From positions 60,183 through 124,182 of the forward strand of contig NZ_JANUCS010000004.1 of the NCBI RefSeq assembly GCF_024808815.1: DNA of 64,000 nucleotides, given 5' to 3'. Each line of letters opens with the position of its first letter. Position 1 is the first letter of the stretch. The translations under genes were made by a program, and so were the position numbers. Below, one piece after another: positions 18,085-27,265 of this stretch. The notes below the pieces were generated by a model. It did no database searches, had not been told where the DNA came from, and saw only the letters and a list, made by a program, of their open reading frames with translations. This stretch comes from Methanosalsum natronophilum (GTDB taxonomy: Archaea > Halobacteriota > Methanosarcinia > Methanosarcinales > Methanosarcinaceae).

Positions 18085-19776
18085 ATGTATTGTTATCAAT
18101 GTGAAGAAACAGCTAAAGGTGAAGCATGTACAAAGACCGCAGTTTGCGGGAAAACAGATGAAGTTGCACAATTACAGGATCAGTTGATCTATGTTCTAAA
18201 AGGACTTGCAGCTGTAAATCAAAAGGCAAGGCAAGGTATTCCTGAGAATCCTGGGTTGAAAGACCAGATCATGAAGTTCTTGAAAGGTAGTAAGAGTGCC
18301 AGTAAAGAAGACCTTGATCAGTACATCAACTCAAAGTTCATGGAAGATTGCTTGTTCGCTACAGTGACAAATGTTAATTTCAGTTCAGATTATTTCAAGC
18401 AGAAAATAGATGAAGCTATTGGGTTAAGGGATGGAATATTAGTTGCCTTGAAGGAAAATGGAGTGAATACCGATGATCTACCAAAGGCCAGTAGTGTCAA
18501 GGTAAGTGAGCTCAGCAACAATGAAAGTGTAGGAGTGTTGGGAACAAAGGATGAAGATGTACGGTCATTAAGGGAATTATTGACATATGGTATAAAAGGT
18601 ATTTCAGCATATGCACATCATGCTAGAATATTAGGTTATACTGATAAGGAGATAGATGCATTTATTGAAAAGGGATTAGTGGCAACTGTTGATGATACTC
18701 TTTCAGCAGATGAACTTACATCACTTGTATTGGAATGTGGTGGTATTGGCGTCCAGACGATGGCCTTATTAGATAAAGCTAATACTGAGACATACGGTCA
18801 TCCCGAACCCACGGAGATAAAACTGGGTGTTGGAGATAAACCAGGTATTCTTGTGAGTGGCCATGATCTCAAGGATATTGAGAGTTTACTGAAACAAACA
18901 CAAGGGACTGGAGTAGATGTGTATACTCATTGTGAGATGCTTCCCACACATACGTACCCTGAACTGAAAAAATATTCTCACCTGATGGGTAACTATGGTG
19001 GGTCATGGTGGGAACAAAAGACGGAATTTGATAAATTCAATGGTCCTATTCTAATGACCACAAACTGTTTAGTTCCACCTAGTGATTCGTATACTGACAG
19101 GTTGTTCACAACCTCAATGGTAGGTTATGATGGAGTAGGACACATAGCTGAAAAAAAGGATGGTACTAAGGACTTTTCAGAAATGATTGAAATGGCTAAA
19201 ACATGTGAACCACCAGAACAACTAGAGGATGGTACTATAACTGCAGGGTTTGCACATACTTCAGCATTATCTGTTGCAGATAAGATCATTGATGCTGTAA
19301 AGGATGGACATATATCTAAATTCATTGTCATGGCAGGTTGTGATGGTCGACATAAAGATAGGCAATATTATACTGAGTTTGCACAACAGCTACCTGACGA
19401 TACAGTTATCTTGACTGCGGGTTGTGCTAAGTATAGGTATAATAAACTTGATCTTGGAGATATTGGCGGAATTCCACGAGTACTTGATGCAGGACAATGT
19501 AACGATTCTTACTCTTTAGTAGTGATCGCACAAAAACTTGCAGAAGCGTTTGGTCTGGATGATATTAATGATCTTCCAGTTTCATATAATATTGCTTGGT
19601 ATGAACAAAAGGCTGTATTGGTACTGTTAGCATTACTGAACCTTGGTGTTAAGGGTATTGTGCTGGGCCCAAAACTCCCGGCATTCGTAGCACCCAATGT
19701 TCTTAATATCCTAGTAGAAAAATTCAATGTCAGTAAGAATACTAATGTTGAGGATGATATCAAAAGACTGGTATGA
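18085..19776 (+). CDS. hcp: Hybrid cluster protein (hydroxylamine reductase)
   Basis: Cytosolic iron-sulfur-oxygen enzyme implicated in nitric oxide or hydroxylamine detoxification. 563 residues, normal for the family. The N-terminal [20 protein letters not shown] holds the four cysteines of the [4Fe-4S] cluster. Hybrid-cluster ligands appear in [39 protein letters not shown] and [16 protein letters not shown] site precedes the ATG. A terminator follows, before three small genes (CGGC protein, ferredoxin, dodecin) that probably belong to the same functional set. A second, frameshifted hcp is at 36847. Confidence 0.95.
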   Translation: MYCYQCEETAKGEACTKTAVCGKTDEVAQLQDQLIYVLKGLAAVNQKARQGIPENPGLKDQIMKFLKGSKSASKEDLDQYINSKFMEDCLFATVTNVNFSSDYFKQKIDEAIGLRDGILVALKENGVNTDDLPKASSVKVSELSNNESVGVLGTKDEDVRSLRELLTYGIKGISAYAHHARILGYTDKEIDAFIEKGLVATVDDTLSADELTSLVLECGGIGVQTMALLDKANTETYGHPEPTEIKLGVGDKPGILVSGHDLKDIESLLKQTQGTGVDVYTHCEMLPTHTYPELKKYSHLMGNYGGSWWEQKTEFDKFNGPILMTTNCLVPPSDSYTDRLFTTSMVGYDGVGHIAEKKDGTKDFSEMIEMAKTCEPPEQLEDGTITAGFAHTSALSVADKIIDAVKDGHISKFIVMAGCDGRHKDRQYYTEFAQQLPDDTVILTAGCAKYRYNKLDLGDIGGIPRVLDAGQCNDSYSLVVIAQKLAEAFGLDDINDLPVSYNIAWYEQKAVLVLLALLNLGVKGIVLGPKLPAFVAPNVLNILVEKFNVSKNTNVEDDIKRLV

Positions 19777-19794
19777 TCAAGAACATAAGATGTA

Positions 19795-19831
19795 TCCTAC
19801 AGCAAAATGTCTGTAGGACAATTCTTTTTTT
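19795..19831 (+). terminator. Terminator after hcp
   Basis: Perfect eight-base arms TCCTACAG / CTGTAGGA with an eight-base loop are followed by a run of T starting at 19823. It should end the hcp transcript or weaken read-through into the CGGC gene. Confidence 0.75.
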
Positions 19832-19885
19832 CAATAAAAAACAAAATTGCATGAATGAAATATGGTGTATTTGTAATTGATCAAC

Positions 19886-20209
19886 ATGACTAAAATAGCA
19901 GTTATCAGATGCGAGACAGTATCTGAAGTTTGCCCGGGTACGGGTTGTTTTAAAGCATTCAATAACAGAACAGTTCAGTTTAAAGACTATGGCCAACAAA
20001 CAGAAATGATTGGTTTTTTTACATGTGGTGGTTGTTCTGGTAGGAGAGTGTATAGACTTGCAAAGAAATTGAAGACGAACGGAGCAGATAAAGTTCATAT
20101 TAGTTCATGTATGCTGACAAAGAAATATCCATCTTGTCCTAACATAGATTCAATTAAAATATCAATAGAAGCTGCTGGGTTGGATGTTGTTGAAGGTACT
20201 CATCACTAA
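19886..20209 (+). CDS. CGGC domain protein
   Basis: About 107 residues with the family signature TCGGCSGR, an N-terminal RCETVSEVCPGTGC and a C-terminal SSCMLTKKYPSCPN. The CGGC domain (PF08821) is a cysteine-rich, probably metal- or cluster-binding domain of unknown reaction, often near redox genes in anaerobes. I start at ATG 19886 rather than the in-frame TTG at 19877. It heads a tight run with ferredoxin (22-base gap) and dodecin (21-base gap). Confidence 0.85.
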   Translation: MTKIAVIRCETVSEVCPGTGCFKAFNNRTVQFKDYGQQTEMIGFFTCGGCSGRRVYRLAKKLKTNGADKVHISSCMLTKKYPSCPNIDSIKISIEAAGLDVVEGTHH

Positions 20210-20231
20210 TTAATATTAATGGAGAAGTTAA

Positions 20232-20597
20232 ATGGTAGAAAGATCAATTGTTAAGATAGATGAAGAAAAATGTAATGGGTGTGGTAAATGCATTGCACCT
20301 TGTGCTGAAGGTGCCATTGAGATAATCGATGGGAAAGCAAAGATAGTATCAGAAGATCTCTGTGATGGTATGGGATTTTGTGTAGGGGTTTGTCCTACCG
20401 GTGCACTAAGTGTGGAAAGCAGACAAACGTTGCAATTTAATTCAGAGAAAGCTGCCCAGACACCAAAAAGAAGTGATTCATCAATATACTGTAATATATG
20501 TGAACGGGATGAACTCGAACGTTACCTGATTCCGGTTAGACACGATAATGATAGTATTTGGATATGTACGAAATGTTTACCATCGTTGATACATTGA
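20232..20597 (+). CDS. Two-[4Fe-4S] ferredoxin with a C-terminal cysteine pair domain
   Basis: 121 residues. Two cluster motifs are visible: CNGCGKCIAPCAEGA and CDGMGFCVGVCPTGA; the second has one altered spacing (CDGMGFC). A C-terminal tail has CNICERDE and CTKCLPSL, a likely extra metal site of the rubredoxin or zinc type. It probably carries electrons for the hybrid cluster protein or the CGGC protein. It starts with ATG after GGAGAAG. Confidence 0.85.
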   Translation: MVERSIVKIDEEKCNGCGKCIAPCAEGAIEIIDGKAKIVSEDLCDGMGFCVGVCPTGALSVESRQTLQFNSEKAAQTPKRSDSSIYCNICERDELERYLIPVRHDNDSIWICTKCLPSLIH

Positions 20598-20618
20598 TAG
20601 ATAATTGGAAGTGATACC

Positions 20619-20828
20619 ATATCTTTTATTAAAATAATTGAAACTGTAGGTACATCTCCTGATAGCTGGGAGGATGCTGTCCGCAATGCTGTAAAAGAGG
20701 CTACTGAGTTACCAATATTCAAGTCGATGAATAAAATAAGGTCTGTTAATATCAAGGAATTTGATGTTGAAGTGAATGACAGTAATGTTACAGAGTTTTT
20801 GTGTAGAGTTGAGATCCTTTTAGAATAA
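20619..20828 (+). CDS. Dodecin-like small flavin-binding protein, apparent ATA start
   Basis: 69 residues, the size of dodecins, which form hollow dodecamers that store flavins. The conserved block GTSPDSWEDAVRNAVKEA is clear, followed by SVNIKEFDVEV and NVTEFLCRVEILLE strands; the flavin-stacking Trp of bacterial dodecins is not obvious. The frame is open from 20601 with no ATG, GTG or TTG before the conserved part. A GGAAGTGA site at 20607-20614 lies four bases before ATA at 20619, the likely start. It ends the CGGC-ferredoxin-dodecin run. Confidence 0.75.
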   Translation: MSFIKIIETVGTSPDSWEDAVRNAVKEATELPIFKSMNKIRSVNIKEFDVEVNDSNVTEFLCRVEILLE

Positions 20829-20870
20829 TGCTCATCAAAAATAATCTATCATTCACTTTTTTGTTTTCAC

Positions 20871-21188
20871 TCACTCAGTTAAACATAACAATATAGCAAG
20901 GTCCTCAGAAGCTTTCAATGAATGTGGTGCATTTGCTGGCATGAATATGAATACACCAGGCTTCATCTCAATTTCCTGGTCAAACAGCTTAAATGTACCA
21001 CTTCCTCTTAATACCTGTACCACTCCATTTTTCGTGGAAGTGTGGGTATCAATATCCGAACCTTTAGCTAAACACATTAATGTATAGTTATAGGTATCAG
21101 ACTTTGCAAGCACTGTACTAAATATACCTTCTGTGGGGAATTGCATTAGTTCAAACAAATCTTTATAAAATCCTTTTTCATTTACCAT
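20871..21188 (-). CDS. Cupin-domain protein
   Basis: About 105 residues forming a single cupin barrel. Motif 1 region is CLAKGSDIDTHTSTKNGVVQ and motif 2 region PGVFIFMPANAPHSLKASED. The histidine pattern suggests metal binding. The closest familiar relatives are small cupins often near redox or stress genes, with no assigned reaction. ATG at 21188 is preceded by AAGGA at nine bases; the upstream in-frame TTG overlaps that site. Confidence 0.8.
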   Translation of the reverse strand: MVNEKGFYKDLFELMQFPTEGIFSTVLAKSDTYNYTLMCLAKGSDIDTHTSTKNGVVQVLRGSGTFKLFDQEIEMKPGVFIFMPANAPHSLKASEDLAILLCLTE

Positions 21189-21272
21189 ATTGATCAATCC
21201 TTGTATGCAAAATAACTTAGGTCAACTATTTTAATTGAATAGTATCTTGCAATATACTTAGTTGGATATGAA

Positions 21273-24035
21273 TCACTGATTACAGTTAAATGTGAGATGG
21301 TATTTCACTCCACCTGATCGTTCCATATCTATATCACCACCAAGCTGAGCGACTAACATATCAATTATTTTTACCCCCAGACTATTAGAACTCTCTAAGT
21401 CAAAGTCGTGTGAGATACCTATACCATTATCCTCTATTTCCAAATGATACTTGTCATCTATCTGATAGAAAGAAATATTGATTGTTCCTTCTTCCATATT
21501 ATAAAATGCATGTTTTAATGAGTTTGTTATGATCTCATTTAAAATAAGTCCAAGAGGTACAACAATATCCATACTTGCATAAATGGTATCTGAATCTATG
21601 TTGAGTTTTATTTTAATATGGTTTCTATTATGCGATTGTATCAAATAGGATGATAGGGACTGAATATAATCTGAAATCTCAACACTTGCTAAATTGTCGG
21701 CACCATACAATTTCTCGTGAGCTAATGCCATTGAACGAATTCGATTCTGACTATCTTGGAATACATGTTTAATGTGTTCATTTTCTAGTTTTCTTGACTC
21801 CATATTTAATAAACTCGAGATCACTTGAAGGTTGTTCTTGACTCTATGGTGAACTTCCTGTACAATTAATCTGTTTTTCTTCATCTCCTCAAGTTTTTTA
21901 TGTTCAGTCATATCGATTTGAGTTGCTATGAACTTTAAAGGTTCGCCAATATCACTATATTCCTCGACCTTCCCTTTTAATTGCACCCAAACAAGTTCTC
22001 CTGATTTATGGACGGCACGATACTCTACATTGAAATCACCCCTCTTGCCTGAGATGTATTCTTTAAACCTTTTCTCGACCCGATCAATATCTCTAGGATT
22101 TATGGCTTTCATCCATGCCTGGTAACTCGGCTCAAATTCATTTGGCTCGTACCCCAACATTTGATAATAACGATCACTGAAATATGCCTTATTGTTAACT
22201 AGATCAAGCTCTATAATACCGTCAGATATAGATTCTACAACGTTTCGAAACCGTTCTTCACTCAGTTTCAATTTGTTTGTGTAGCTCAACCTTTCCTCTT
22301 CAGCAGCTATAGCAGACGCTAGTATTCCTATAAGTTTTTCATCATCTTCACTAACTATTGTCTCTTCAGTGAATACAACACATAAGATTCCGAAGACTTC
22401 ATCTTCAGCTTTAACTAAATGTCCTAAGTAGGATCTGAGATCATATTTCTGGACATTTGGGTCACTGGTAGCATACTTTGTTTTTAAGAGATCAGGAATA
22501 TATTGTACTTCTGGACCGCTAATTATAGTTTCATAGCAGACGTGGCCGTATGGTGAATCTTCTTTCTTAAAGTCTGGTGGAGCATTCCACTGAGACTTAG
22601 ATATTAATAAATCTCTGGTATCATCGAACTTATTATAAAATGCGGCAGCACCGTCAAGTAACTTTCCTGCTAGGGATGTAATTGAGTTTATATTCTCATT
22701 AAAGTCACTACCTAAATTCAACAGACATTTGTTTACCTTTGATAATCTTAACTCTTTCATTTTTTCGGTAGTAATATCTTGATTGATGACAATAGCGCCT
22801 TCCACATTATCTTCATTATCAAAGACAGGAAATGTATGGTTAAGTATGATCTTGTTCTTTCCATCAAATGCTTCAATTTCCAGGAGTTCGTTAGTTATGG
22901 CTATACCTTTGTTGATAGTATGCGCGAGAGCCCAGTCATCAGGTTGTATTATCTCTCTTGATGGTAATCGCCTTGCTTTAAATACATCATATTTTTTAGG
23001 ACCAACTTTAGGTTCAGCACCCCATATTTCAATTCCTGCAGGATTTCCCATGACCAGTTTCCCATTTTCATCTGCGAACCAGACACCTATGGGCATGATA
23101 TTGAATATTTGTTCAAGTTTGTCTTGACGACTTTTTACTTCTTTCTGTAACCGCAACCTCTCTTTCTCAATAGCTAATTTGTCTAAAGTGAATCCCAGGT
23201 TTTGTGATATATCAGTTAACATTTCATGTTCTTCTTTATTGCTAATATATTCAGGTGGAATTGAGACTGATAAAAACCCGTATAAGGTATCACGATATTT
23301 TATTGGGGTACACATTCCAGCATATTCTTGAAATTGTTCTTTTAATGGACAGCTCTCACAATCACTTGAATGTTTACTGACAGTGATGACCTGATTGGAA
23401 TCAATAGCTTTTTTCATACATGCAGGAAAGCCATCAATATCTAACTGTGAGGTTAATCGATCAAAACCATTTGAAATGGCTGAAGAATAGGTAAATTCAA
23501 CATTTCCATCCTGATTCAACAAAATAATCCATGCATTGATATAACCCGTAGTTTCTGTTAAAATATCACATGATCCTTTAACGATGATCTCAGGCTGAGT
23601 CTCATTTTTAATCAACTGATCGATATTTTTTGTTGCGAGTAAGACATTTTTTGTATGCTGTTCCTTTTCATTATATTTTTTTGTTAAAGTGATATCTCGA
23701 GCTATACCATTAAGGGCAGTAATTGACATGCTATTATCGAAAACTGGACTTATATTAACTTCAACCCATTTAATGCTATTTTCTTTTGTTTTTACTCTTA
23801 ACTCAATGGTATCAATTGAAGTTTCAATGTTATTGACAAACTCAGCTAATTTAGAGGTGTCATCTGGATGAATTAGTTTGCCTAGTATATCCTCAGTATT
23901 TAATATTTCAGCAGATGTGATTCCAAGAATGTCGAAAACTGCTTGGTTTATGTATGTGAATCTATTGTCTGGTTGTACTTGATAATGAAAGATAATATCT
24001 TTTAGGTTATCAGCTATATCGGAAAAATGATTCAT
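21273..24035 (-). CDS. PAS/GAF sensor histidine kinase (HisKA_2 type)
   Basis: About 920 residues without membrane helices. In order: PAS (about 5-120), GAF with CESCPLKEQFQEY cysteines (about 130-290), PAS (about 305-420), GAF (about 430-580), PAS with PAC (about 595-715), then HisKA_2 with the phospho-accepting His in HHRVKNNLQVISSLLNM and a HATPase domain (NSLKHAF, DNGIGIS, SLGVKIIDML). It should autophosphorylate in response to a small molecule or redox state. The cysteine cluster in the first GAF (CxxC spaced) may bind a metal. No response regulator is nearby. The second kinase at 27266 shares the same kinase core. Confidence 0.9.
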   Translation of the reverse strand: MNHFSDIADNLKDIIFHYQVQPDNRFTYINQAVFDILGITSAEILNTEDILGKLIHPDDTSKLAEFVNNIETSIDTIELRVKTKENSIKWVEVNISPVFDNSMSITALNGIARDITLTKKYNEKEQHTKNVLLATKNIDQLIKNETQPEIIVKGSCDILTETTGYINAWIILLNQDGNVEFTYSSAISNGFDRLTSQLDIDGFPACMKKAIDSNQVITVSKHSSDCESCPLKEQFQEYAGMCTPIKYRDTLYGFLSVSIPPEYISNKEEHEMLTDISQNLGFTLDKLAIEKERLRLQKEVKSRQDKLEQIFNIMPIGVWFADENGKLVMGNPAGIEIWGAEPKVGPKKYDVFKARRLPSREIIQPDDWALAHTINKGIAITNELLEIEAFDGKNKIILNHTFPVFDNEDNVEGAIVINQDITTEKMKELRLSKVNKCLLNLGSDFNENINSITSLAGKLLDGAAAFYNKFDDTRDLLISKSQWNAPPDFKKEDSPYGHVCYETIISGPEVQYIPDLLKTKYATSDPNVQKYDLRSYLGHLVKAEDEVFGILCVVFTEETIVSEDDEKLIGILASAIAAEEERLSYTNKLKLSEERFRNVVESISDGIIELDLVNNKAYFSDRYYQMLGYEPNEFEPSYQAWMKAINPRDIDRVEKRFKEYISGKRGDFNVEYRAVHKSGELVWVQLKGKVEEYSDIGEPLKFIATQIDMTEHKKLEEMKKNRLIVQEVHHRVKNNLQVISSLLNMESRKLENEHIKHVFQDSQNRIRSMALAHEKLYGADNLASVEISDYIQSLSSYLIQSHNRNHIKIKLNIDSDTIYASMDIVVPLGLILNEIITNSLKHAFYNMEEGTINISFYQIDDKYHLEIEDNGIGISHDFDLESSNSLGVKIIDMLVAQLGGDIDMERSGGVKYHLTFNCNQ

Positions 24036-24177
24036 ATTGCTCACATAATATCATTGATAATGAAATGCTTTTAATTTTTATTTTATAATTTGATATTGAA
24101 TTGATAGAATGGTCACATAAATATGTTGCTTTTTACTTTAGTATAATATAACATGAATGAAAAACACGTTATAAATG

Positions 24178-25236
24178 TTAAACTAGATCTATCATATCAT
24201 TATGTATCTTTGACTCGACTTTGTAGACTCCTATATTTTCGGAATCAAATACTCCAGTAACTGTTTCATCCACTATAGCTTGTATTTCATCATTTTCGAT
24301 CCCAGTAACAGCGGTTAATATCTTTAACCCTGTTTTATCTTTATCTTCTATCTCATATCTACTCGAATCTGGTGACTCTTCAAAAGAAGTTATACTTGTC
24401 TTGACCATATGACCAGATAAATATAAAATTGCTTTCAAGTGTCCAATAAAATAAGAGCTTTTTTTAAGAACTTTCATTTTCACTTCATTCACAATTCTCT
24501 CAGAAATAGCTTGATATGTGCTCAAATCAATGTTCTCCATATCAAGTGAATATTCGGCAGAATAAGTTGAAACTGTTGACATCTCAACAGAGTTCATTTC
24601 CTTCTTGATACGTTGATCTACCATTTTAATTTCATTAGTAGTATTGTATATTTGATCGAACAGTGCATAGAAGTTCTCATCTTTTTCCTTTGCAGAGTAC
24701 TTAATATAAGTTGCAGTTTCATTAATTTCACTTAATCTTGTTACCACTTCTGGTAACCTATCACTTGGAGTGATATCTATCTTATTGATACCAATTACCT
24801 CAGCTTCTGCAACCTGGTTAACAACGAATCTTGGGATCTGATCAAATTCGTTTAAGAATCTTTTACCGTCAATTAAACAAATTATCGGTGCAAAGCTTAA
24901 TTTATCGATGGACATATCTTTAATATTATCTTTGATCTGAGCAGGAAATGCTATCCCCGTTGGCTCTATTAGAACGATATCTGGATCAAAATCTTGTTTT
25001 ATAGCTTTCAGGGTTTGCTGCAATCCCGTTGAAATGGAACAACATACACAACCACTAGTGAGCTCTTTTGTGATCAGACCTGAGCTTGAGATAGTATCGC
25101 CATCAACTCCTATCTGCCCCACTTCATTTACTAATATGGCCACTTTTTGATCTTTTTTGCTAAGCTCTTCACTTAATTTTAGAATAGTTGTAGTTTTACC
25201 ACTACCAAGGAAACCACCGATTATAACTATTTTCAT
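24178..25236 (-). CDS. CobW/COG0523-type GTPase metal chaperone
   Basis: 352 residues. The G1 loop GGFLGSGKTT, the metal-binding SGCVCCSI motif, Walker B-like IVLIEPTGIAFPAQ and the NKID guanine-binding motif define the COG0523 family. Members deliver metals or service cobalamin-dependent enzymes. In methylotrophic methanogens, homologues are found near corrinoid methyltransferase genes. The C-terminal half is charged and variable. An AGGTG site precedes the ATG. No obvious partner is adjacent, so the metal is not known. Confidence 0.85.
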   Translation of the reverse strand: MKIVIIGGFLGSGKTTTILKLSEELSKKDQKVAILVNEVGQIGVDGDTISSSGLITKELTSGCVCCSISTGLQQTLKAIKQDFDPDIVLIEPTGIAFPAQIKDNIKDMSIDKLSFAPIICLIDGKRFLNEFDQIPRFVVNQVAEAEVIGINKIDITPSDRLPEVVTRLSEINETATYIKYSAKEKDENFYALFDQIYNTTNEIKMVDQRIKKEMNSVEMSTVSTYSAEYSLDMENIDLSTYQAISERIVNEVKMKVLKKSSYFIGHLKAILYLSGHMVKTSITSFEESPDSSRYEIEDKDKTGLKILTAVTGIENDEIQAIVDETVTGVFDSENIGVYKVESKIHNDMIDLV

Positions 25237-26036
25237 GAAAACACCTACTATGCCTTAATTTTACTTTATAAGGCTATGATAAAATGTAATAGACTCAAAA
25301 TCAAATTCAAAGCAGAATAAGCTTTTAATTTGACCTTATTGCGCTTGATTAGCTAATGCACTAACTTTTCACAACAGCTTTTATTTTATTGATATTTAAA
25401 AGCTCTGTAGAAATCTATCAATCTATTTTAACAGCATATTGAATCGAACTCTAACATTGTTATATTATTCATGGTGAAAATATATATCTCAATGTTATTG
25501 ATTCATGTGATTTTATATGAGGATATTCTAGATACTGTTACTCATGAGAATTGGAAATAAAAAAAAACAATACTATCTAAAAAAATATAATAATTGATTT
25601 GGTGGTGCCTTTTGTTACCGTTATTGTTATTAATACATCAATCATTCATTTAATTTTTTTGGTATAAATAAAAAAATATAGTGGAAATTGTGTCAAGTTA
25701 TATATTAGTCTTTAGCTCTATTTGTATCTTTTTTGTACAATTTTAGATATATTTTAAAATTTATCTCTTAACTAAGTATATGTGAAAACAGTGTGCTATG
25801 GTTTATTTTAATGAATTTAATTATTTGGGCATTATACAAACTCTTATATATTGCATATAGTAATAATAAATTGGGTATAAACTCAAAATTGGAATATAGA
25901 GTTCAACAAATCTATAATTCTATGCTATGTGTTAGTATGAGAAGTTTAACTCATAAAAATTGGAATCAAAATTCATATAATATGATTATTCCAAAGAACC
26001 TATGGATTTGTCATGCAAGAAATGAGGTGTAACTAA
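25237..26036. other. Long AT-rich intergenic region
   Basis: Eight hundred bases with no convincing gene. Short open frames exist (25471-25560 and 25793-26032), both ending near a THxNW-like coding pattern (THENW and THKNW), which may be traces of an old duplication, but neither has a ribosome binding site. The right end must hold the promoter of the PGF-CTERM gene. Confidence 0.45.
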
Positions 26037-27059
26037 ATGAAAATTGGAAATATATTGATATTTACTTTTATTTTTATAGTCTTGGTGGCTACCCCATCAA
26101 TGGCACATTCGCACGATGATAATATTGAAAGTGTTGCTGGAAATATTCATGAACTAGCTCATTTGGCTGATAGAGCTGCTCATGATATGAGACACGATAT
26201 TGAAGATGAAAATGATTTCAATAAAGCTGAAGAAAGAATGGAAAGTCTAAGAGGATACATCATTGACCTAGGTGATCCAGTACATGTTCTTTACAGTGAT
26301 GTACCTGCATCACATGCTGCAACTGCAGATGAAATCCATGACGATCTACACGATTTGCAAGATGAATTCCAGAACTTTGAGGCTGCATTCCAAGCATATA
26401 AGGAAAATCCTGATGATGAGACCTTGAGGGATGAGTGGATGGATTCAAGAAGTGATCTGCGTAACCTTGCACAGAATATAAGAGATAACGCAGAGACAAT
26501 TAAAGATGAACTTGGACACGAAACAAGCCATTCAGATGATGGAGACATTAAATCAGTTGCTGCAAACATTCACGAACTAGCTCATTTGGCTGATAGAGCT
26601 GCTCATGATATGAGACACGATATTGAAGATGAAAATGATTTCAATAAAGCTGAAGAAAGAATGGAAAGTCTAAGAGGATACATCATTGACCTAGGTGATC
26701 CAATACATGTTCTTTACAGTGATGTACCTGCGTCACATGCTGCAACAGCAGATGAAATCCATGATGACCTGCACGACATGCAAGATGAATTCCAGAACTT
26801 TGAGGCTGCATTCCAAGCATATAAGGAAAATCCTGATGATGAAACCTTAAGTGATGAGTGGATGGATTCAAGAAGTGATTTGCGTAACTTTGCACAGAAT
26901 ATAAGAGATAATGCAGAGACAATTAAAGATGAACTGGAATCTGAACCCGCTCCTGAGCCTGAACCTGAGTTTGAGGATATAGAGGAGTCTCCAGGGTTTG
27001 AAACTATTTTTGCTCTAGCTGGTGTTCTAGCCGTTGCATTATTTGCAAGAAGAAAATAA
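26037..27059 (+). CDS. Secreted PGF-CTERM surface protein with a tandem duplication
   Basis: 340 residues. A signal peptide (1-23, cleaved near SMA-HS) precedes two nearly identical repeats of 141 residues (about 30-165 and 171-306). The repeats are rich in His, Asp and Glu (IHELAHLADRAAHDMRHDIE) and should be helical. An EPAPEPEPE spacer leads to ESPGFETIFALAGVLAVALF and a basic end, the PGF-CTERM sorting signal handled by an archaeosortase, so the protein should be attached to the cell surface lipid. The repeat DNA is almost unchanged (period 423 bases), so the duplication is recent or kept by gene conversion. The His/Asp content suggests metal binding, which is inference. A strong terminator follows. 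Confidence 0.85.
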   Translation: MKIGNILIFTFIFIVLVATPSMAHSHDDNIESVAGNIHELAHLADRAAHDMRHDIEDENDFNKAEERMESLRGYIIDLGDPVHVLYSDVPASHAATADEIHDDLHDLQDEFQNFEAAFQAYKENPDDETLRDEWMDSRSDLRNLAQNIRDNAETIKDELGHETSHSDDGDIKSVAANIHELAHLADRAAHDMRHDIEDENDFNKAEERMESLRGYIIDLGDPIHVLYSDVPASHAATADEIHDDLHDMQDEFQNFEAAFQAYKENPDDETLSDEWMDSRSDLRNFAQNIRDNAETIKDELESEPAPEPEPEFEDIEESPGFETIFALAGVLAVALFARRK

Positions 27060-27076
27060 AAGCAATCCTATAAATT

Positions 27077-27112
27077 CAAGCATTACCTTCTAAGGTAATG
27101 CTTGCTTATTTT
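27077..27112 (+). terminator. Terminator after the PGF-CTERM gene
   Basis: CAAGCATTACCTT and its exact complement AAGGTAATGCTTG make a long stem at 27077-27104, followed by TTATTTTTATG. It is the strongest terminator hairpin in the window. Confidence 0.85.
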
Positions 27113-27265
27113 TATGTCTTGTTGAAATCATATTTTTAATAGTAGTAAATATGTTAAGAGATAATAATCAAACTTAGAGTAGATTTTGTGAATTAAACGA
27201 TATCTAACATCATAAGCAAGAACAAAAGTTACTTCCAATGTGTAGGCTACGATTTTAACTAACTA

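Noticed and set aside
25793..26032. Open frame of 79 codons upstream of the PGF-CTERM gene
   Set aside because: It has no ribosome binding site, is AT-driven in composition and shows no recognisable domain.
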